From Sphingobacterium micropteri (GTDB taxonomy: Bacteria; Bacteroidota; Bacteroidia; Sphingobacteriales; Sphingobacteriaceae), in the NCBI RefSeq assembly GCF_014692515.1, contig NZ_JACOIK010000004.1, positions 62,001 to 126,000 on the forward strand: a DNA stretch of 64,000 nucleotides. Reading direction: 5' to 3'. The notes below the pieces were generated by a model, which was not told where the DNA came from, searched no databases, and was given only the letters and a program-made list of their open reading frames with translations. A program made the position numbers and the translations under genes. Position 1 is the first letter of the stretch; each line of letters opens with the position of its first letter. Positions 1-9,039 of this stretch are shown here, piece after piece.

Positions 1-351
1 TTTATAATCCCACTGAATATCCCTAGCTTTTGAGAACCAACGAGATAATTCCTCCAAATTGAGTATGTCGATAGAATTAACATATATATGGGCATCCTTA
101 AATTTTCCTGTTCCTGATACAAGTCGCTCTTCTTCAAAACTCTCGCCACTCCAAAACATCAACCTGATGCCACCTTTTAATTTATTATAACCAACAACAG
201 GGTTGTCATCAAGAAACCATACCGGATGCCGATGCCAAATTTTGCTTGCAGCCTCTGGTAAAGCACGATCGATTTCTTCGGCGAGAAAAGTGCATATTCT
301 TGCTTCCTCAGTAGGCAAACGTTCGTTATATAATTTGATATCTTTAGTCAT
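1..351 (-). CDS. DUF1801-type protein, 3' end cut by window
   Basis: Reading the minus strand from the ATG at 351 gives an open frame of 117 codons that runs off the left edge without a stop. The protein begins MTKDIKLYNERLPTEE and contains WHRHPVWFLDDNPVVGYNK followed by GGIRLMFWSGESF, the layout of small DUF1801 (YdhG-like) proteins: helical N-terminus, then a short beta core. The biochemical role of the family is unknown. The family assignment is from memory of its pattern and is fairly secure. The C-terminus cannot be seen. Confidence 0.7.
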   Translation of the reverse strand, partial: MTKDIKLYNERLPTEEARICTFLAEEIDRALPEAASKIWHRHPVWFLDDNPVVGYNKLKGGIRLMFWSGESFEEERLVSGTGKFKDAHIYVNSIDILNLEELSRWFSKARDIQWDYK

Positions 352-459
352 ATGCGCAACTAATTAGTTTGGTTTAAATTTATACTTCTTTGGTAAATTT
401 CCAAAAAACTTAACGCAATATTATCTACCAAAGCGTGATTTTCTTTCTATTTCCAATGT

Positions 460-1158
460 CTATTTATTACCTAACACGTTCCCTTCTTTATCCAATAGTT
501 CGAATTTAGGTTCATCGTTCTCATCGATGTATACTCTAATTCTTGCGTTACCAGATTGATCCTTAATAAATAAGCCGACTTGGTTTTGAAAGTTTTTCCC
601 AACAAACATTCTGTCTTCCATCCACAAGCTGTCGGATTTCATTTCAGCAATCCGCTGTTCCCTCAGTTCCTTGTCCTCTATGGTATTAAGTTCCAAGTAG
701 CGCTCATAACGTTCATCAAAACCGTCCTCTTTTTTATAATCCCAAATCTGCAGTCCATATTTTCGCTTATCATCAAAAGTATTCTCTTGATACTGTAATT
801 GCATGATTTGGTCGTCGCGATATTGATCAATCGAAAGCACCATTCCTGCCTGCTCATCGTTACCATTATATAACAGCCCGCCACATTCATCTCCAACTGA
901 ATTAAAAAAAATAATTCCAGCTGGTCGTTCTCGCTGGGGCATTTCCTTACCGTTGAGAATGCCTGAGTGCTGCCGAGTTTCATTACTGATGACCATTCGA
1001 AGGGCTTCTCCGGATTCATCCACAATATTTAACCGCTTAACGGTAATCTCATCGATATGATAATCCTTCTCTTTTTCTTTAAATGCTACAAATACATAAC
1101 AGAAGACGATGGACGTAAATAAAATCTTGAAGAGGGTTAAAAAAATATGTTTTTTCAT
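460..1158 (-). CDS. membrane-anchored hypothetical protein
   Basis: The 232-residue protein has one N-terminal hydrophobic helix (about residues 7-25) after a short basic start (MKKH), then a soluble, charged domain that would lie outside the inner membrane. The soluble part is rich in short beta-like stretches with G/N/D turns (for example GILNGKEMPQRERPAGIIFF) and ends with IYIDEN-like and LLDKEGN strands. I do not recognise a named family. Similar single-TM orphan proteins occur in Bacteroidota. It is followed upstream by a pseudogene, so it sits in a decaying stretch. Confidence 0.65.
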   Translation of the reverse strand: MKKHIFLTLFKILFTSIVFCYVFVAFKEKEKDYHIDEITVKRLNIVDESGEALRMVISNETRQHSGILNGKEMPQRERPAGIIFFNSVGDECGGLLYNGNDEQAGMVLSIDQYRDDQIMQLQYQENTFDDKRKYGLQIWDYKKEDGFDERYERYLELNTIEDKELREQRIAEMKSDSLWMEDRMFVGKNFQNQVGLFIKDQSGNARIRVYIDENDEPKFELLDKEGNVLGNK

Positions 1159-1185
1159 AAATGTTGAGTATGTTATGTCATAGAT

Positions 1186-1454
1186 TTAGTTATCAACCTC
1201 GTAATATGGATCTACTGGCCCTGAACGGTATTGCTTTGCTATAGTTAGATGCAATCAAAGGCGCTGTTGTACCTCTTTAAACGAGGGAATTCTTTCACCC
1301 AAAATAATCGGGTTGATTCTTATCCGGATTCATCTACCAATCCAAGGTTAACCAGCGAAGTGGTCAATCCGGATCCTCCGAATAGCCAAATGTTTTTCCT
1401 CTTTGTAGATTTTAATTCAAGTACCCGCTTCTTTATGTCTTTACTAATTTTCAT
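1186..1454 (-). pseudogene. frameshifted RibD C-terminal / dihydrofolate-reductase-like remnant
   Basis: From the ATG at 1454 the minus strand reads MKISKDIKKRVLELK, then NIWLFGGSGLTTSLVNLGLV-DE, the nucleotide-binding GG-x-x-L-x-x-x-L-x-x-x-G-L-x-D-E block of RibD_C/DHFR-like reductases. About 1320 the frame hits a stop. Shifting frame recovers IRIRINPIILGERIPSFK-EVQQRL, the expected continuation (normally DEYRI-x-x-x-P-V-I-L-G-x-G-x-P-L-F). One missing base in the codon after DE explains the shift. A TGA then interrupts the tail after QQRL and the frame ends at 1186. The N-terminal half is not recognisable between 1455 and 1616, so the gene is both truncated and frameshifted. Confidence 0.75.
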
Positions 1455-1616
1455 AAATCTAAAATACCATTCCATCGGTAAAAATAATCCATCGATAAAA
1501 TTCCTGATAACGTTTGAAGTTTTGTTTATAACGCTACAGGATTTAATAGAGCTTAATCCCCCCTGGCAAAACTCGTAGCTATACCATCAAACCCAAGCGC
1601 ATTTTTTCCATTTTGT

Positions 1617-1988
1617 TTAACACGTATATCTCACTTGTTTTGTAGCGACTTGTAGTCTCTCGGATATGGACTTGATACGGTTGAGCACGGTATCAACGTA
1701 GTGTTGCGTGGCCTCCAAATTATATTTTTCATTGAGGCGTGTGGTTAAATCACCTACCATAAGTTCCAGTAGAATCCCCCCCTTGTTCTCTTTCACACTA
1801 AAAATATAATCTATATCATGTTCTATATCCCAATGCACGATCGTCTTCATTGCATTAGATACATGAAGTTCCTTAAAAGAATCGAATCCTTTTTCCCACT
1901 CTTCAATGTATTTGTACTCCACCAATACGTCTTGAATTATAATCAAATCTGCGTCGATTGAAATCGAGCCCCTAACGAAATTTGTCAT
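1617..1988 (-). CDS. SRPBCC/START-like small protein (tentative)
   Basis: The frame gives about 123 residues from the internal ATG at 1988 (an upstream in-frame start at 2036 would add 16 residues, VIKKQK-like and less natural). The order VRGSISIDADLIIIQDVL, then a helix with EEWEKGFDSFKEL, alternating beta strands and a long C-terminal amphipathic helix resembles the helix-grip fold of SRPBCC proteins that bind small hydrophobic ligands. No ligand can be named. It lies between a pseudogene and the AraC gene, with no operon partner. The family call is tentative. Confidence 0.5.
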   Translation of the reverse strand: MTNFVRGSISIDADLIIIQDVLVEYKYIEEWEKGFDSFKELHVSNAMKTIVHWDIEHDIDYIFSVKENKGGILLELMVGDLTTRLNEKYNLEATQHYVDTVLNRIKSISERLQVATKQVRYTC

Positions 1989-2319
1989 TAATATTATCTT
2001 TTGTTTTTTGATGACTTGCAAGTTCAGCCAAGCCAAGTCAATTTAAATTTTAACAGCAAAACTAAAGGCATAAGATTTGTAAAACGCTCTTCGTTATAAA
2101 GTTGAACCAAATCAAAAACCGAAATAAAAACCTATTAACCAGTGACTTATGGGTATACGTTTGTAAAGTCGCACAAATAGTTATCGTTCCATTTAGACGG
2201 CTACCCGAATTGTAATCAATGTTTTCATGTGGCGACTGATTGTACATTGTTAATCAACACACTTAAATGGGGGGTAAACAATGAGGTACAGCGCACCTAT
2301 ATATGTAGAATAATTAAGA

Positions 2320-3411
2320 CTAAACACTGCTTTTTCTATAATCTGTTGGTGTATAGTTTGTCATTTTTTTGAAAGTGTTATTAAAGGAGGTTTTCGAATT
2401 AAATCCAGATTCATAAGCTATAACGAGGACATTTAAATGGTCATAATCTGAATTTTTTAATAGTTCCTTGGCTTTGCGAACCCGATATCGATTAATAAAA
2501 TTGAAGAAATTCTCTCCCATTGCGTTGTTTATTAAATAAGATAATTGGTGGGTAGTTAAATTCATTTGTTCAGCGAGCTTAACAAGATTGAGCTCACTAT
2601 TGAGATAAGGCTTTTCGAGTTCCATAAGTCGGAGCAATTTTTCCTTTAGTTGATGCAAGTCAGCATCCTCTATGACCTTGACCTTAGGAACGTCTGTTTG
2701 TTGCTCAATTAGCGTATTATTGCTGACGATGTCGGAGAGCTCTATTCCCTGAGGGTAGATCTCCTTTTGTCGAAGCGAATAAAATGCAACTAGATAAACT
2801 ACCGCAACGAAGAATAGATTGATGTAGATACTGAGCGACTCTGCTTTCGTCAAAAAATTGTACGCCGTGACGATAGTTGCTGATCCGATAAAGCTATAAG
2901 TAATATATTTAATCCAACGCAGGTCTATTTTTTCGGTATAGGAATGAAAGGACTTAATTGCACGCTGGTGTTTTAAAATTTTCGCATGTGCCCATATTAT
3001 GTAAAATACGGAGTGCCCTAGGAAAAATACGATAGAGCCAACTTCAAATAACTCGTTTTTAACGCTTGGCCTAAATAATAGATATAATAAAAATACCGTG
3101 GGCGCAATGGCTATCCCTCCATGCTTCCAAGTTAACCTTGTGTCTGGTTCGGTATAAAATTTGACACTTAAAAAGAAGGTTATTGGTACTAAAAATTGAA
3201 ACGTCCTTAATATGATAAATACGGCACTTGTTGTATTGAGGTGTTCAGAAAATAAAAGCTCATCAAGCCAGAAAGTCGACCATTGAAATGTAAAAATGCC
3301 AAATAATAGATTGGCTCTCCGATTAACGGACGTCACGTTACTGAGATGTAGAAACGATAACAATAGCAATCCTCCTGCTATCAACATAGTGGCAATAAGA
3401 TCTAGATTCAT
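2320..3411 (-). CDS. membrane-bound AraC-family transcriptional regulator
   Basis: The N-terminal about 220 residues hold several hydrophobic helices (seven-helix style) and the C-terminal about 100 residues are an AraC/XylS double helix-turn-helix: LVKLAEQMNLTTHQLSYLIN, then VLVIAYESGFNSKTSFNNTF and the conserved TPTDYR end. Such proteins sense a signal in the membrane and bind DNA directly. I chose the ATG at 3411 (MNLDLIATML), which begins just before the first helix; an earlier ATG at 3462 would overlap the upstream MFS gene. As the last gene of a receptor-importer-regulator operon, it probably controls that operon in response to the imported compound. Confidence 0.8.
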   Translation of the reverse strand: MNLDLIATMLIAGGLLLLSFLHLSNVTSVNRRANLLFGIFTFQWSTFWLDELLFSEHLNTTSAVFIILRTFQFLVPITFFLSVKFYTEPDTRLTWKHGGIAIAPTVFLLYLLFRPSVKNELFEVGSIVFFLGHSVFYIIWAHAKILKHQRAIKSFHSYTEKIDLRWIKYITYSFIGSATIVTAYNFLTKAESLSIYINLFFVAVVYLVAFYSLRQKEIYPQGIELSDIVSNNTLIEQQTDVPKVKVIEDADLHQLKEKLLRLMELEKPYLNSELNLVKLAEQMNLTTHQLSYLINNAMGENFFNFINRYRVRKAKELLKNSDYDHLNVLVIAYESGFNSKTSFNNTFKKMTNYTPTDYRKSSV

Positions 3412-3451
3412 ATGTCTAAAATTACGCTTAAAATATAAATAAGGAAAATCA

Positions 3452-4648
3452 CTAAACAACATCTTCCCACTCGTTCGGTTTTATACTCTTGTATGTTGAC
3501 ATAAAAACTAGCTGTACCAAGATTATCCCCGCAATACATACAAATAGGACAGGATATCCGAAATTTTGAGCAATATATCCCGACACGAATATTATCGGAT
3601 TATAGAATAAGCTGGACAGAAAGTTTTGCAGTGAGTAATCTGTTGCCTCCACGCCACTTCGAACATGTCGCATAGCCACATCGTTTAATATCATGCCGGT
3701 TAAACCGAGCATACTACCCATAGCCAAGCATAGAAATATAATTATAGTTGTTTGTGAAGATGAAACATAGCTTAATAGAAATGCTGAGGCAATGGCTATG
3801 ATATTGGCCACAATAGCAATTATCAACTTCGTCCGTATTTCTGCTCGCTTAAAAACAAGGCCAGCGACAAGCCCAGAAGCCACCGCAGCGCCCATGCCCC
3901 ATATACCGAAAATATATCCGACTTCGGCGAGACCGAGACCTTTGTCTATCAACTGAGGATTAGAAAAATAAAAAGCGACATTGGCAGGGATTTTCAATAA
4001 AAGCAAAAGAGGTATCCATTTTTTAAATTTAGCATCTTTAAAATATTCAAGCATTTGTCGTATCGAAACGTCCGATCTTGTGTCCGGTTTCTTACTGTAT
4101 TTATTATAACGGATTGTAGCTATCACCGGAATAAGTGTTACAACAGTCAGCAATGTAATAGTTGCATCCCACCCCAATCGGTCATAGACAAGTAGTACTC
4201 CGCCACCGCCAATTAATAATCCAAAATACCCGCCACCTGCTTGTAACCCGTTCCCGATACTCTTTTCTTTATCCGTTAATGATGTAATTGCGAACGCATC
4301 CATGGCGATATCCTGTACACTCATACAAAAGATCGCAAGGGTAAACAATATAAGCAACCCGTATAAGCTATCGACGTATAGAAAGCTCGCCGGAAAAAGA
4401 AATAATGCATACAATATACTCGCAGTGGATACCCATTTGAAGTAACTGCTACCAAATCGATCTACGAGTGGCGCCCATAAGAAACTTAGGGCATAAGGAA
4501 TCATAACAAGCGATAAATAGCCAATTTTATCCAATCCAATGCCTTCCGAACGCATGATGGTTAGCAATGCCGTTCCCATAAATGCTATGGGGATGGATTG
4601 TGTGAAATATAATAAGCCAATAATAGCGTATTTAGCATTCGTCTTCAT
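3452..4648 (-). CDS. MFS importer, RhtX/FptX- or AmpG-like
   Basis: This 398-residue protein has about 12 membrane helices and the pattern of PAT/RhtX-type major facilitators: GLLYFTQSIPIAFMGTALL at the start, then SFLWAPLVDRFGS at the helix 2-3 loop and QDIAMDAFA near helix 4, which AmpG, RhtX and FptX share. RhtX and FptX are single-protein inner-membrane importers of siderophores (rhizobactin 1021, pyochelin); AmpG imports muropeptides. The start ATG overlaps the stop of the upstream TonB receptor (ATGA, 4645-4648), so the two are translationally coupled. That partner favours siderophore uptake over AmpG function. Confidence 0.8.
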   Translation of the reverse strand: MKTNAKYAIIGLLYFTQSIPIAFMGTALLTIMRSEGIGLDKIGYLSLVMIPYALSFLWAPLVDRFGSSYFKWVSTASILYALFLFPASFLYVDSLYGLLILFTLAIFCMSVQDIAMDAFAITSLTDKEKSIGNGLQAGGGYFGLLIGGGGVLLVYDRLGWDATITLLTVVTLIPVIATIRYNKYSKKPDTRSDVSIRQMLEYFKDAKFKKWIPLLLLLKIPANVAFYFSNPQLIDKGLGLAEVGYIFGIWGMGAAVASGLVAGLVFKRAEIRTKLIIAIVANIIAIASAFLLSYVSSSQTTIIIFLCLAMGSMLGLTGMILNDVAMRHVRSGVEATDYSLQNFLSSLFYNPIIFVSGYIAQNFGYPVLFVCIAGIILVQLVFMSTYKSIKPNEWEDVV

Positions 4649-7065
4649 CGATTCTGAAATCTAAGAGACAGAGTTAAGCCGTAATTTCCGGGGGCACCGA
4701 GAACAACGAAAGGTGAACCCGAAGCATAAATACTTGAAATATATCGGTGGTTGAAAATATTTTTCATCCAGAAAGCGATTCCTATCTGTTGATAGTTTGC
4801 TTGAAGCCTCACGTTGAATAGCGGGTAAGATCGCTGGCTAATAGAGTTTGCGATGTCAAAAGATTGAAATCCGATATGATTCCATTCCAGCCGGGCGGTA
4901 CCAATGATTTTCGGAGCTATTGGATAACTGTACTGTGCGACCAACATAGACGTGAAATCAGGCTGGGAAATGAGTCGATTGCCTGACAAATCTATTTCAT
5001 CGCCTTTGGTGGGATCCGGGGTAGCCATTTTTTTATATCGTCCAGTAGTAAAGCCAAATGCGTAATCCAATTCAAGATCCTTTGCCAATAATGCCGAAAC
5101 TTCTAATTCTAAACCGGAACTTACCGCCCTCCCAGCATTTTGCAGGGCTACATCAAATGTAGATCCAGGCAAAAACATCGCGACTTGCATATCTCGCCAG
5201 TCGATATGGAATGCGGCGAAGCTAGCTGAAAACTTATTGGCTAAACCGTTAAGTTTGAGTCCCAGCTCCCAATTCGTTGAAAATTCTGGATCATAGGTCA
5301 GAAATGCCGGTATACTTGTTCGATTATTTAAACCACCCGCACGGAACCCTGTGGAATAAGTGCCATAAAACATAATCGCGTCCATAGGTTTAAAACTCAA
5401 ATTCACCTTATGTGTGAACGCGGTATATTTTCCCGGTATCCGCATACGTTGCTGGATTTCGGTATCAGGCGTTCCTTCCTTAATCATATCGGTTTGGGTA
5501 TACATTAATTTGTTTTCCCAATCGTATCTTAACCCTGCTGTAATTTCCAGTTTTGGTAAGATCGTATAGGACATCTGGCCGAAAACTGCGATTCCCGCAT
5601 TATAAAATTGTGAGGGTGTCCGTAGTTGATATGGCGCATAGCTATCTCCATCGAACACGGCGTCTTCGCCAACATGTATCACGCCTATTTCCTTACGCTG
5701 ATGATAGTGGAGAAAACTTCCCACAGTCCAATATAAGTTAGGCATGCCGAGATTGTTGTTATCAAAACGTAATTCCTGTGTCAGCGTTCCCGATGCATTA
5801 TCGTTGGGCGAATCCACATACACCGAACTGTTGATGTCTCGCGGAGTCCAATCAAAATCCCATCGACCATCTTTTATAAAGCGGTTACTGTATTGGTAAG
5901 CTGTGATGCTATGTATGTTAAACCGCCTGTTGTGGTTTTTCATACTTAGGGACACATTCCAAAGATCCCGAACTTCATTTCCGGAGGTATCCTGATTGGT
6001 TACATGTCGATAAATTGTTTTTTGGGGGTCGTATAGGATAAATGGAAAAGTGCCATGATTTTCCGAGTGTTGTATTTTAAAATTAATGTTCATGTCCCAA
6101 GCACTGGATGGCATGTACCTTATTGTAGCGCTACCTCCAACATGATGGTTTTTATCAAATCGATTTCCATCATAGACATTTGTATAATAGCCGTCTGACT
6201 TATTAACAAAACCTGCTATATTAGCCGATAAATCTTTATACAGCGGAATACTTGTTCCTACAACATAACGCTGAGCACCAAAATCTCCAATACTTGCTTC
6301 TGCGAAACCCAATGAACCCTGAGCGAGGTTTGGCTTTTTTGTAATGATATTGATCACCCCCGCCATCGCATTTCTACCATACAGAGTTCCTTGAGGTCCC
6401 CTTAACACTTCGATGCGTTCGATATTATATAGAAGCGCCATAGTATTGGCGATATCGTACTGTAATATACCATCTAAATAAACCGCAACTGGTTGATCAA
6501 ACGACGCACCCCCCGGAGGTACAATACCTCTGATAGAGAAAGAATGCATATCGCTGCCGGTCATTTGAATGTGCACATTGGGCGCCACTGATCCCAAGTC
6601 AGCCAGATTCCATAGCCGAAATTTTTCCACATCTTCCGATTGGATTACGGAAACGGCGGAGGGGGTATTTTGTAATAACCGCTCTCGTTTATCGGCTGTG
6701 ATAGTTACCTGTTGCAATGCTATTTCGTTTTTCTTACAAACAAAGGTGATATTGCTTTCGACCACATTTCGCTTATGAACAGTCTGTGTTTCGTGTTGGT
6801 AACCTAATGCTGACACCTTGACAATTATAGAATCTAGGACGATATCGGATATATTAAAAAAACCCATCTCGTCCGTCGATGTCCCAAGATGGACGTTACT
6901 CACTGTTACTGATGCGTTCTCAATAGGGTTGCCATCGATGTCGTAGACATATCCGCTAACGTTCCATAGCTTTTGTTGAGCAGTGGTACTTCCAATATTT
7001 ACTATAATTGCAAAAATCACCGCAGCAACTCTTGAGAAATCCAAATCCACATTATTTAGAATCAT
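4645..7065 (-). CDS. TonB-dependent outer-membrane receptor (siderophore type)
   Basis: The 806-residue form starting at 7065 (MILNNVDLDFSRVAAVIF) has a signal sequence ending near STTAQQ; a longer frame to 7134 adds 23 residues unlike a signal peptide. After the signal comes a carboxypeptidase-regulatory-like beta domain (VSGYVYDIDGNPIENA), then a TonB plug with TPSAVSVIQSEDVEKF, VYLDGI and IERIEVLRGPQGTLYGRNA, and a long beta-barrel. The plug is like FyuA/RhtA-type siderophore receptors. It would move substrate across the outer membrane using TonB energy; the coupled MFS protein would complete the path. The actual substrate cannot be read from sequence. No convincing Fur box was found upstream. 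Confidence 0.85.
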   Translation of the reverse strand: MILNNVDLDFSRVAAVIFAIIVNIGSTTAQQKLWNVSGYVYDIDGNPIENASVTVSNVHLGTSTDEMGFFNISDIVLDSIIVKVSALGYQHETQTVHKRNVVESNITFVCKKNEIALQQVTITADKRERLLQNTPSAVSVIQSEDVEKFRLWNLADLGSVAPNVHIQMTGSDMHSFSIRGIVPPGGASFDQPVAVYLDGILQYDIANTMALLYNIERIEVLRGPQGTLYGRNAMAGVINIITKKPNLAQGSLGFAEASIGDFGAQRYVVGTSIPLYKDLSANIAGFVNKSDGYYTNVYDGNRFDKNHHVGGSATIRYMPSSAWDMNINFKIQHSENHGTFPFILYDPQKTIYRHVTNQDTSGNEVRDLWNVSLSMKNHNRRFNIHSITAYQYSNRFIKDGRWDFDWTPRDINSSVYVDSPNDNASGTLTQELRFDNNNLGMPNLYWTVGSFLHYHQRKEIGVIHVGEDAVFDGDSYAPYQLRTPSQFYNAGIAVFGQMSYTILPKLEITAGLRYDWENKLMYTQTDMIKEGTPDTEIQQRMRIPGKYTAFTHKVNLSFKPMDAIMFYGTYSTGFRAGGLNNRTSIPAFLTYDPEFSTNWELGLKLNGLANKFSASFAAFHIDWRDMQVAMFLPGSTFDVALQNAGRAVSSGLELEVSALLAKDLELDYAFGFTTGRYKKMATPDPTKGDEIDLSGNRLISQPDFTSMLVAQYSYPIAPKIIGTARLEWNHIGFQSFDIANSISQRSYPLFNVRLQANYQQIGIAFWMKNIFNHRYISSIYASGSPFVVLGAPGNYGLTLSLRFQNR

Positions 7066-7173
7066 TATTAATAAATTAAATTTGATGCGAATTTGGGATA
7101 AAAATGATTCGAAATAACCACGCGAGAAGAACAAAAATCAACTCAAGAAGAACTTTTCGTGGAGTCCAACCCG

Positions 7174-7189
7174 TTTACCGACAGGTAAA
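7174..7189. promoter_or_regulatory. short inverted repeat upstream of receptor operon
   Basis: TTTACC-GACA-GGTAAA forms a perfect 6-bp inverted repeat with a 4-base spacer, about 110 bases upstream of the receptor start. It could be a regulator site or a small hairpin in the leader. No function is shown, and short repeats like this arise by chance. Confidence 0.25.
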
Positions 7190-7300
7190 ACTCTATTGAT
7201 TGTGACAACCGATGATGCTATTGGCGTCAATAATACAAATTGATTGATGTATAGTCAGTCAAGGACTGATAGAGAATTTTGTAATGCTCCGCGGAAAGAA

Positions 7301-7456
7301 CTAATGCTTCCTCGGTTTTGTCGTGTTCCAAAGGAAAATCAACCAAACACCAAAAGCAACAACAAATCCAATCCATGGGGTTTTCATGGACAGTGCGGCA
7401 AAGAAACCTATTGTTGCGAGAATACAAGTGATAAAAAACCAAAACACAGTTTTCAT
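7301..7456 (-). CDS. 51-residue two-helix membrane protein
   Basis: The ATG at 7456 opens a 51-codon frame ending in TAG at 7301. It encodes MKTVFWFFITCILATIGFF, a first membrane helix, then a short KTPWIG turn and a second helix (FVVAFGVWLIFLW) ending NTTKPRKH, a basic tail that would stay in the cytoplasm. Hydrophobicity and positive-inside layout are those of a real small membrane protein. It points in the same direction as the receptor operon, 235 bases upstream of it, so it may be its first gene. No family is recognised. A longer frame overlapping it (7227-7442) has no such structure and is rejected. Confidence 0.6.
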   Translation of the reverse strand: MKTVFWFFITCILATIGFFAALSMKTPWIGFVVAFGVWLIFLWNTTKPRKH

Positions 7457-7569
7457 GATAATCAGAATTTACATTTTAAAAAATGATCCCATCGAATTGC
7501 ACGGGCATTAGATTCCTCATACAATTCGACGATGATAGTTATTACATATTAGGCGGCCACGCTCTTTAT

Positions 7570-8850
7570 TCAGTTTTTTGCCTGTATTTTCTTCATCACC
7601 TTGATTTCAACTTTTTTAAGCTGTGCAATGACTTTCCGCTGAACGTCATCCACAATTTTCCAATCTTTGGCGATGTAGATGTCCGTTGTACGATTACCTT
7701 CGTCAACGTGGTTGAGCGCAAGTGCTACATCGTCCTTACTCATGCGACAATCATTTCGTGCGGTGTTGGCAAATGTATGCCTTGCCCAATACAGCGTAAG
7801 ATCGGGTATCCCCGTCAATTTGCGTAATTGCTCCATGCCTTTACATAATGCCCAATTAAGGGCATTGGCACTTGAATAGCGTTCACGTAATTTGCCTAAA
7901 TATTTTTCCAATAAAGGCTTGGCTTCATCGACAATCTTAATACTGATAAAGGCATTGTCCTTACGCTTGCCCTGTGTCTTGGAACGGTAATAGTCTAAAC
8001 GTCCGTTTCTAACATCACGTTCCGTTATTTGATACAGGTCTACGGCATTTATGCCACAAAGGTAGAACGAAAGCATATAAAGTTCCTTTGCCAATTCCGC
8101 ACGACTTCCGGGGGTGGTTACACAATCCCGAATAGTTAATACTTGTTCAAGTGTATTGTTCCTTTTCTTTGTGAGGGGTGGGGAACCAACCTTGTATTTC
8201 TTGAATGGATAATGCTTGATGCGGTATATTCCAAGGTCTTCATTGTTGTATAGGTCACGTGCAGCATTGAATAACGTCCGCAGGTCACGCATTTGATTAT
8301 GTAGTCCGCTGTCGGATAACCCTTTTTCTTTCGTAGTAACTTCATTTCCCAATTGATTAACCCTTGCCATAGTTCTTTCTGATCGCATGTAACGCTCGTA
8401 TGCCATTAGCATATTGGAATTGATCTCCTTGATCGAGACGGATGTCCTATTGAAATAATCGACCAAGCTGTTACGGATTTTCCGGTGGTTGTTCGCGGTT
8501 CCCGTACGCTTTTCTTTTCTTAGACGTTCGATGTGTTGGTCGCAAAATTTGATGAAATCGATATCCTCATCTTTGTCACGCAGGTAATCGCTCAGGGATT
8601 CCGCGGTAAAATAATCCAATCGTTCGTCAAGCTCACTAATCATCTTGCGATAATCCCTAAGCTGCTTCTCGACCTTGTCGGCGATAAACGGGTCTTTGAC
8701 CTTAAAGTCTTTGGTTAATTGTTTCCTGACGACAAAATGAGTTGTGTCAAGATACTTTCTTAATCTTTTGTGTTGCACACAAATTTTCACATTGTAGGTG
8801 CCATCGGCTTTTTTGTGATGCTCGAACACCTTTGCACTAACGGTTGCCAT
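7570..8850 (-). CDS. tyrosine recombinase / integrase (Bacteroidota mobile-element type)
   Basis: The 426-residue protein has the three parts of Bacteroidota element integrases: an N-terminal arm-binding domain (MATVSAKVFEHHKKADGTYN), a SAM-like core-binding domain (about 100-210) and a C-terminal catalytic domain. Visible catalytic features are ARHTFANTARNDC (Arg of box II, with its His), LALNHVD (the histidine region) and the nucleophile in TTDIYIAKDW. In the first box, LCGINAVDLYQIT, the usual Arg is Asn; a changed first Arg is common in this subfamily. The gene lies downstream of the 3' end of a tRNA in the same orientation, the classic position for a tRNA-targeting element. No other mobility genes are visible, so the element may be decayed or extend left of the window. 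Confidence 0.85.
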   Translation of the reverse strand: MATVSAKVFEHHKKADGTYNVKICVQHKRLRKYLDTTHFVVRKQLTKDFKVKDPFIADKVEKQLRDYRKMISELDERLDYFTAESLSDYLRDKDEDIDFIKFCDQHIERLRKEKRTGTANNHRKIRNSLVDYFNRTSVSIKEINSNMLMAYERYMRSERTMARVNQLGNEVTTKEKGLSDSGLHNQMRDLRTLFNAARDLYNNEDLGIYRIKHYPFKKYKVGSPPLTKKRNNTLEQVLTIRDCVTTPGSRAELAKELYMLSFYLCGINAVDLYQITERDVRNGRLDYYRSKTQGKRKDNAFISIKIVDEAKPLLEKYLGKLRERYSSANALNWALCKGMEQLRKLTGIPDLTLYWARHTFANTARNDCRMSKDDVALALNHVDEGNRTTDIYIAKDWKIVDDVQRKVIAQLKKVEIKVMKKIQAKN

Positions 8851-8867
8851 AGTTCTTTCGAAATTGG

Positions 8868-8908
8868 CACGTAAAAGGGCTGTAACACATTTGTAACACT
8901 TTTACGTG
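8868..8908. promoter_or_regulatory. inverted repeat with internal direct repeat upstream of integrase
   Basis: CACGTAAAAG (8868-8877) and CTTTTACGTG (8899-8908) form a perfect 10-bp inverted repeat, with a 21-base spacer holding TGTAACAC twice (8881-8888 and 8892-8899, an 11-bp step). It begins 17 bases upstream of the integrase start, between the gene and the tRNA. The layout fits a recombinase or excisionase binding site, or an operator controlling the integrase. This is inference from position. Confidence 0.5.
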
Positions 8909-8995
8909 AAGTTCAACAAAAATCTATGCAAGTCACGTCGATTCGGGGTATCCGATGCGACGTAGGACAGATGTCCCTAAAGTGCCCTAAGAAAC

Positions 8996-9033
8996 GAAAA
9001 AAGCCGTTTTCCCTTGCGGAAAAACGACTTTTC
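8996..9033 (-). terminator. hairpin terminator after tRNA(CAU)
   Basis: On the minus strand, AAAGTCGTTTTTCC and GGGAAAACGGCTTTTTT pair around a GCAA tetraloop and end in a run of T. It sits 7 bases after the tRNA 3' end and would end tRNA transcription before the integrase. Confidence 0.7.
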
Positions 9034-9039
9034 GATTTG

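Noticed and set aside
1249..1578. 109-codon plus-strand open frame
   Set aside because: It lies opposite the DHFR-like pseudogene, which explains the sequence better; its own protein shows no recognisable pattern.
2062..2247. 61-codon minus-strand open frame
   Set aside because: Low-complexity protein without pattern, in an AT-rich spacer between two genes.
7066..7300. Fur box in front of the siderophore-type receptor
   Set aside because: No match to the 19-bp Fur consensus was seen, only a short unrelated inverted repeat.
7227..7442. 71-codon minus-strand open frame
   Set aside because: Overlaps, in another frame, the 51-residue protein at 7301-7456, which has a clear two-helix membrane layout.
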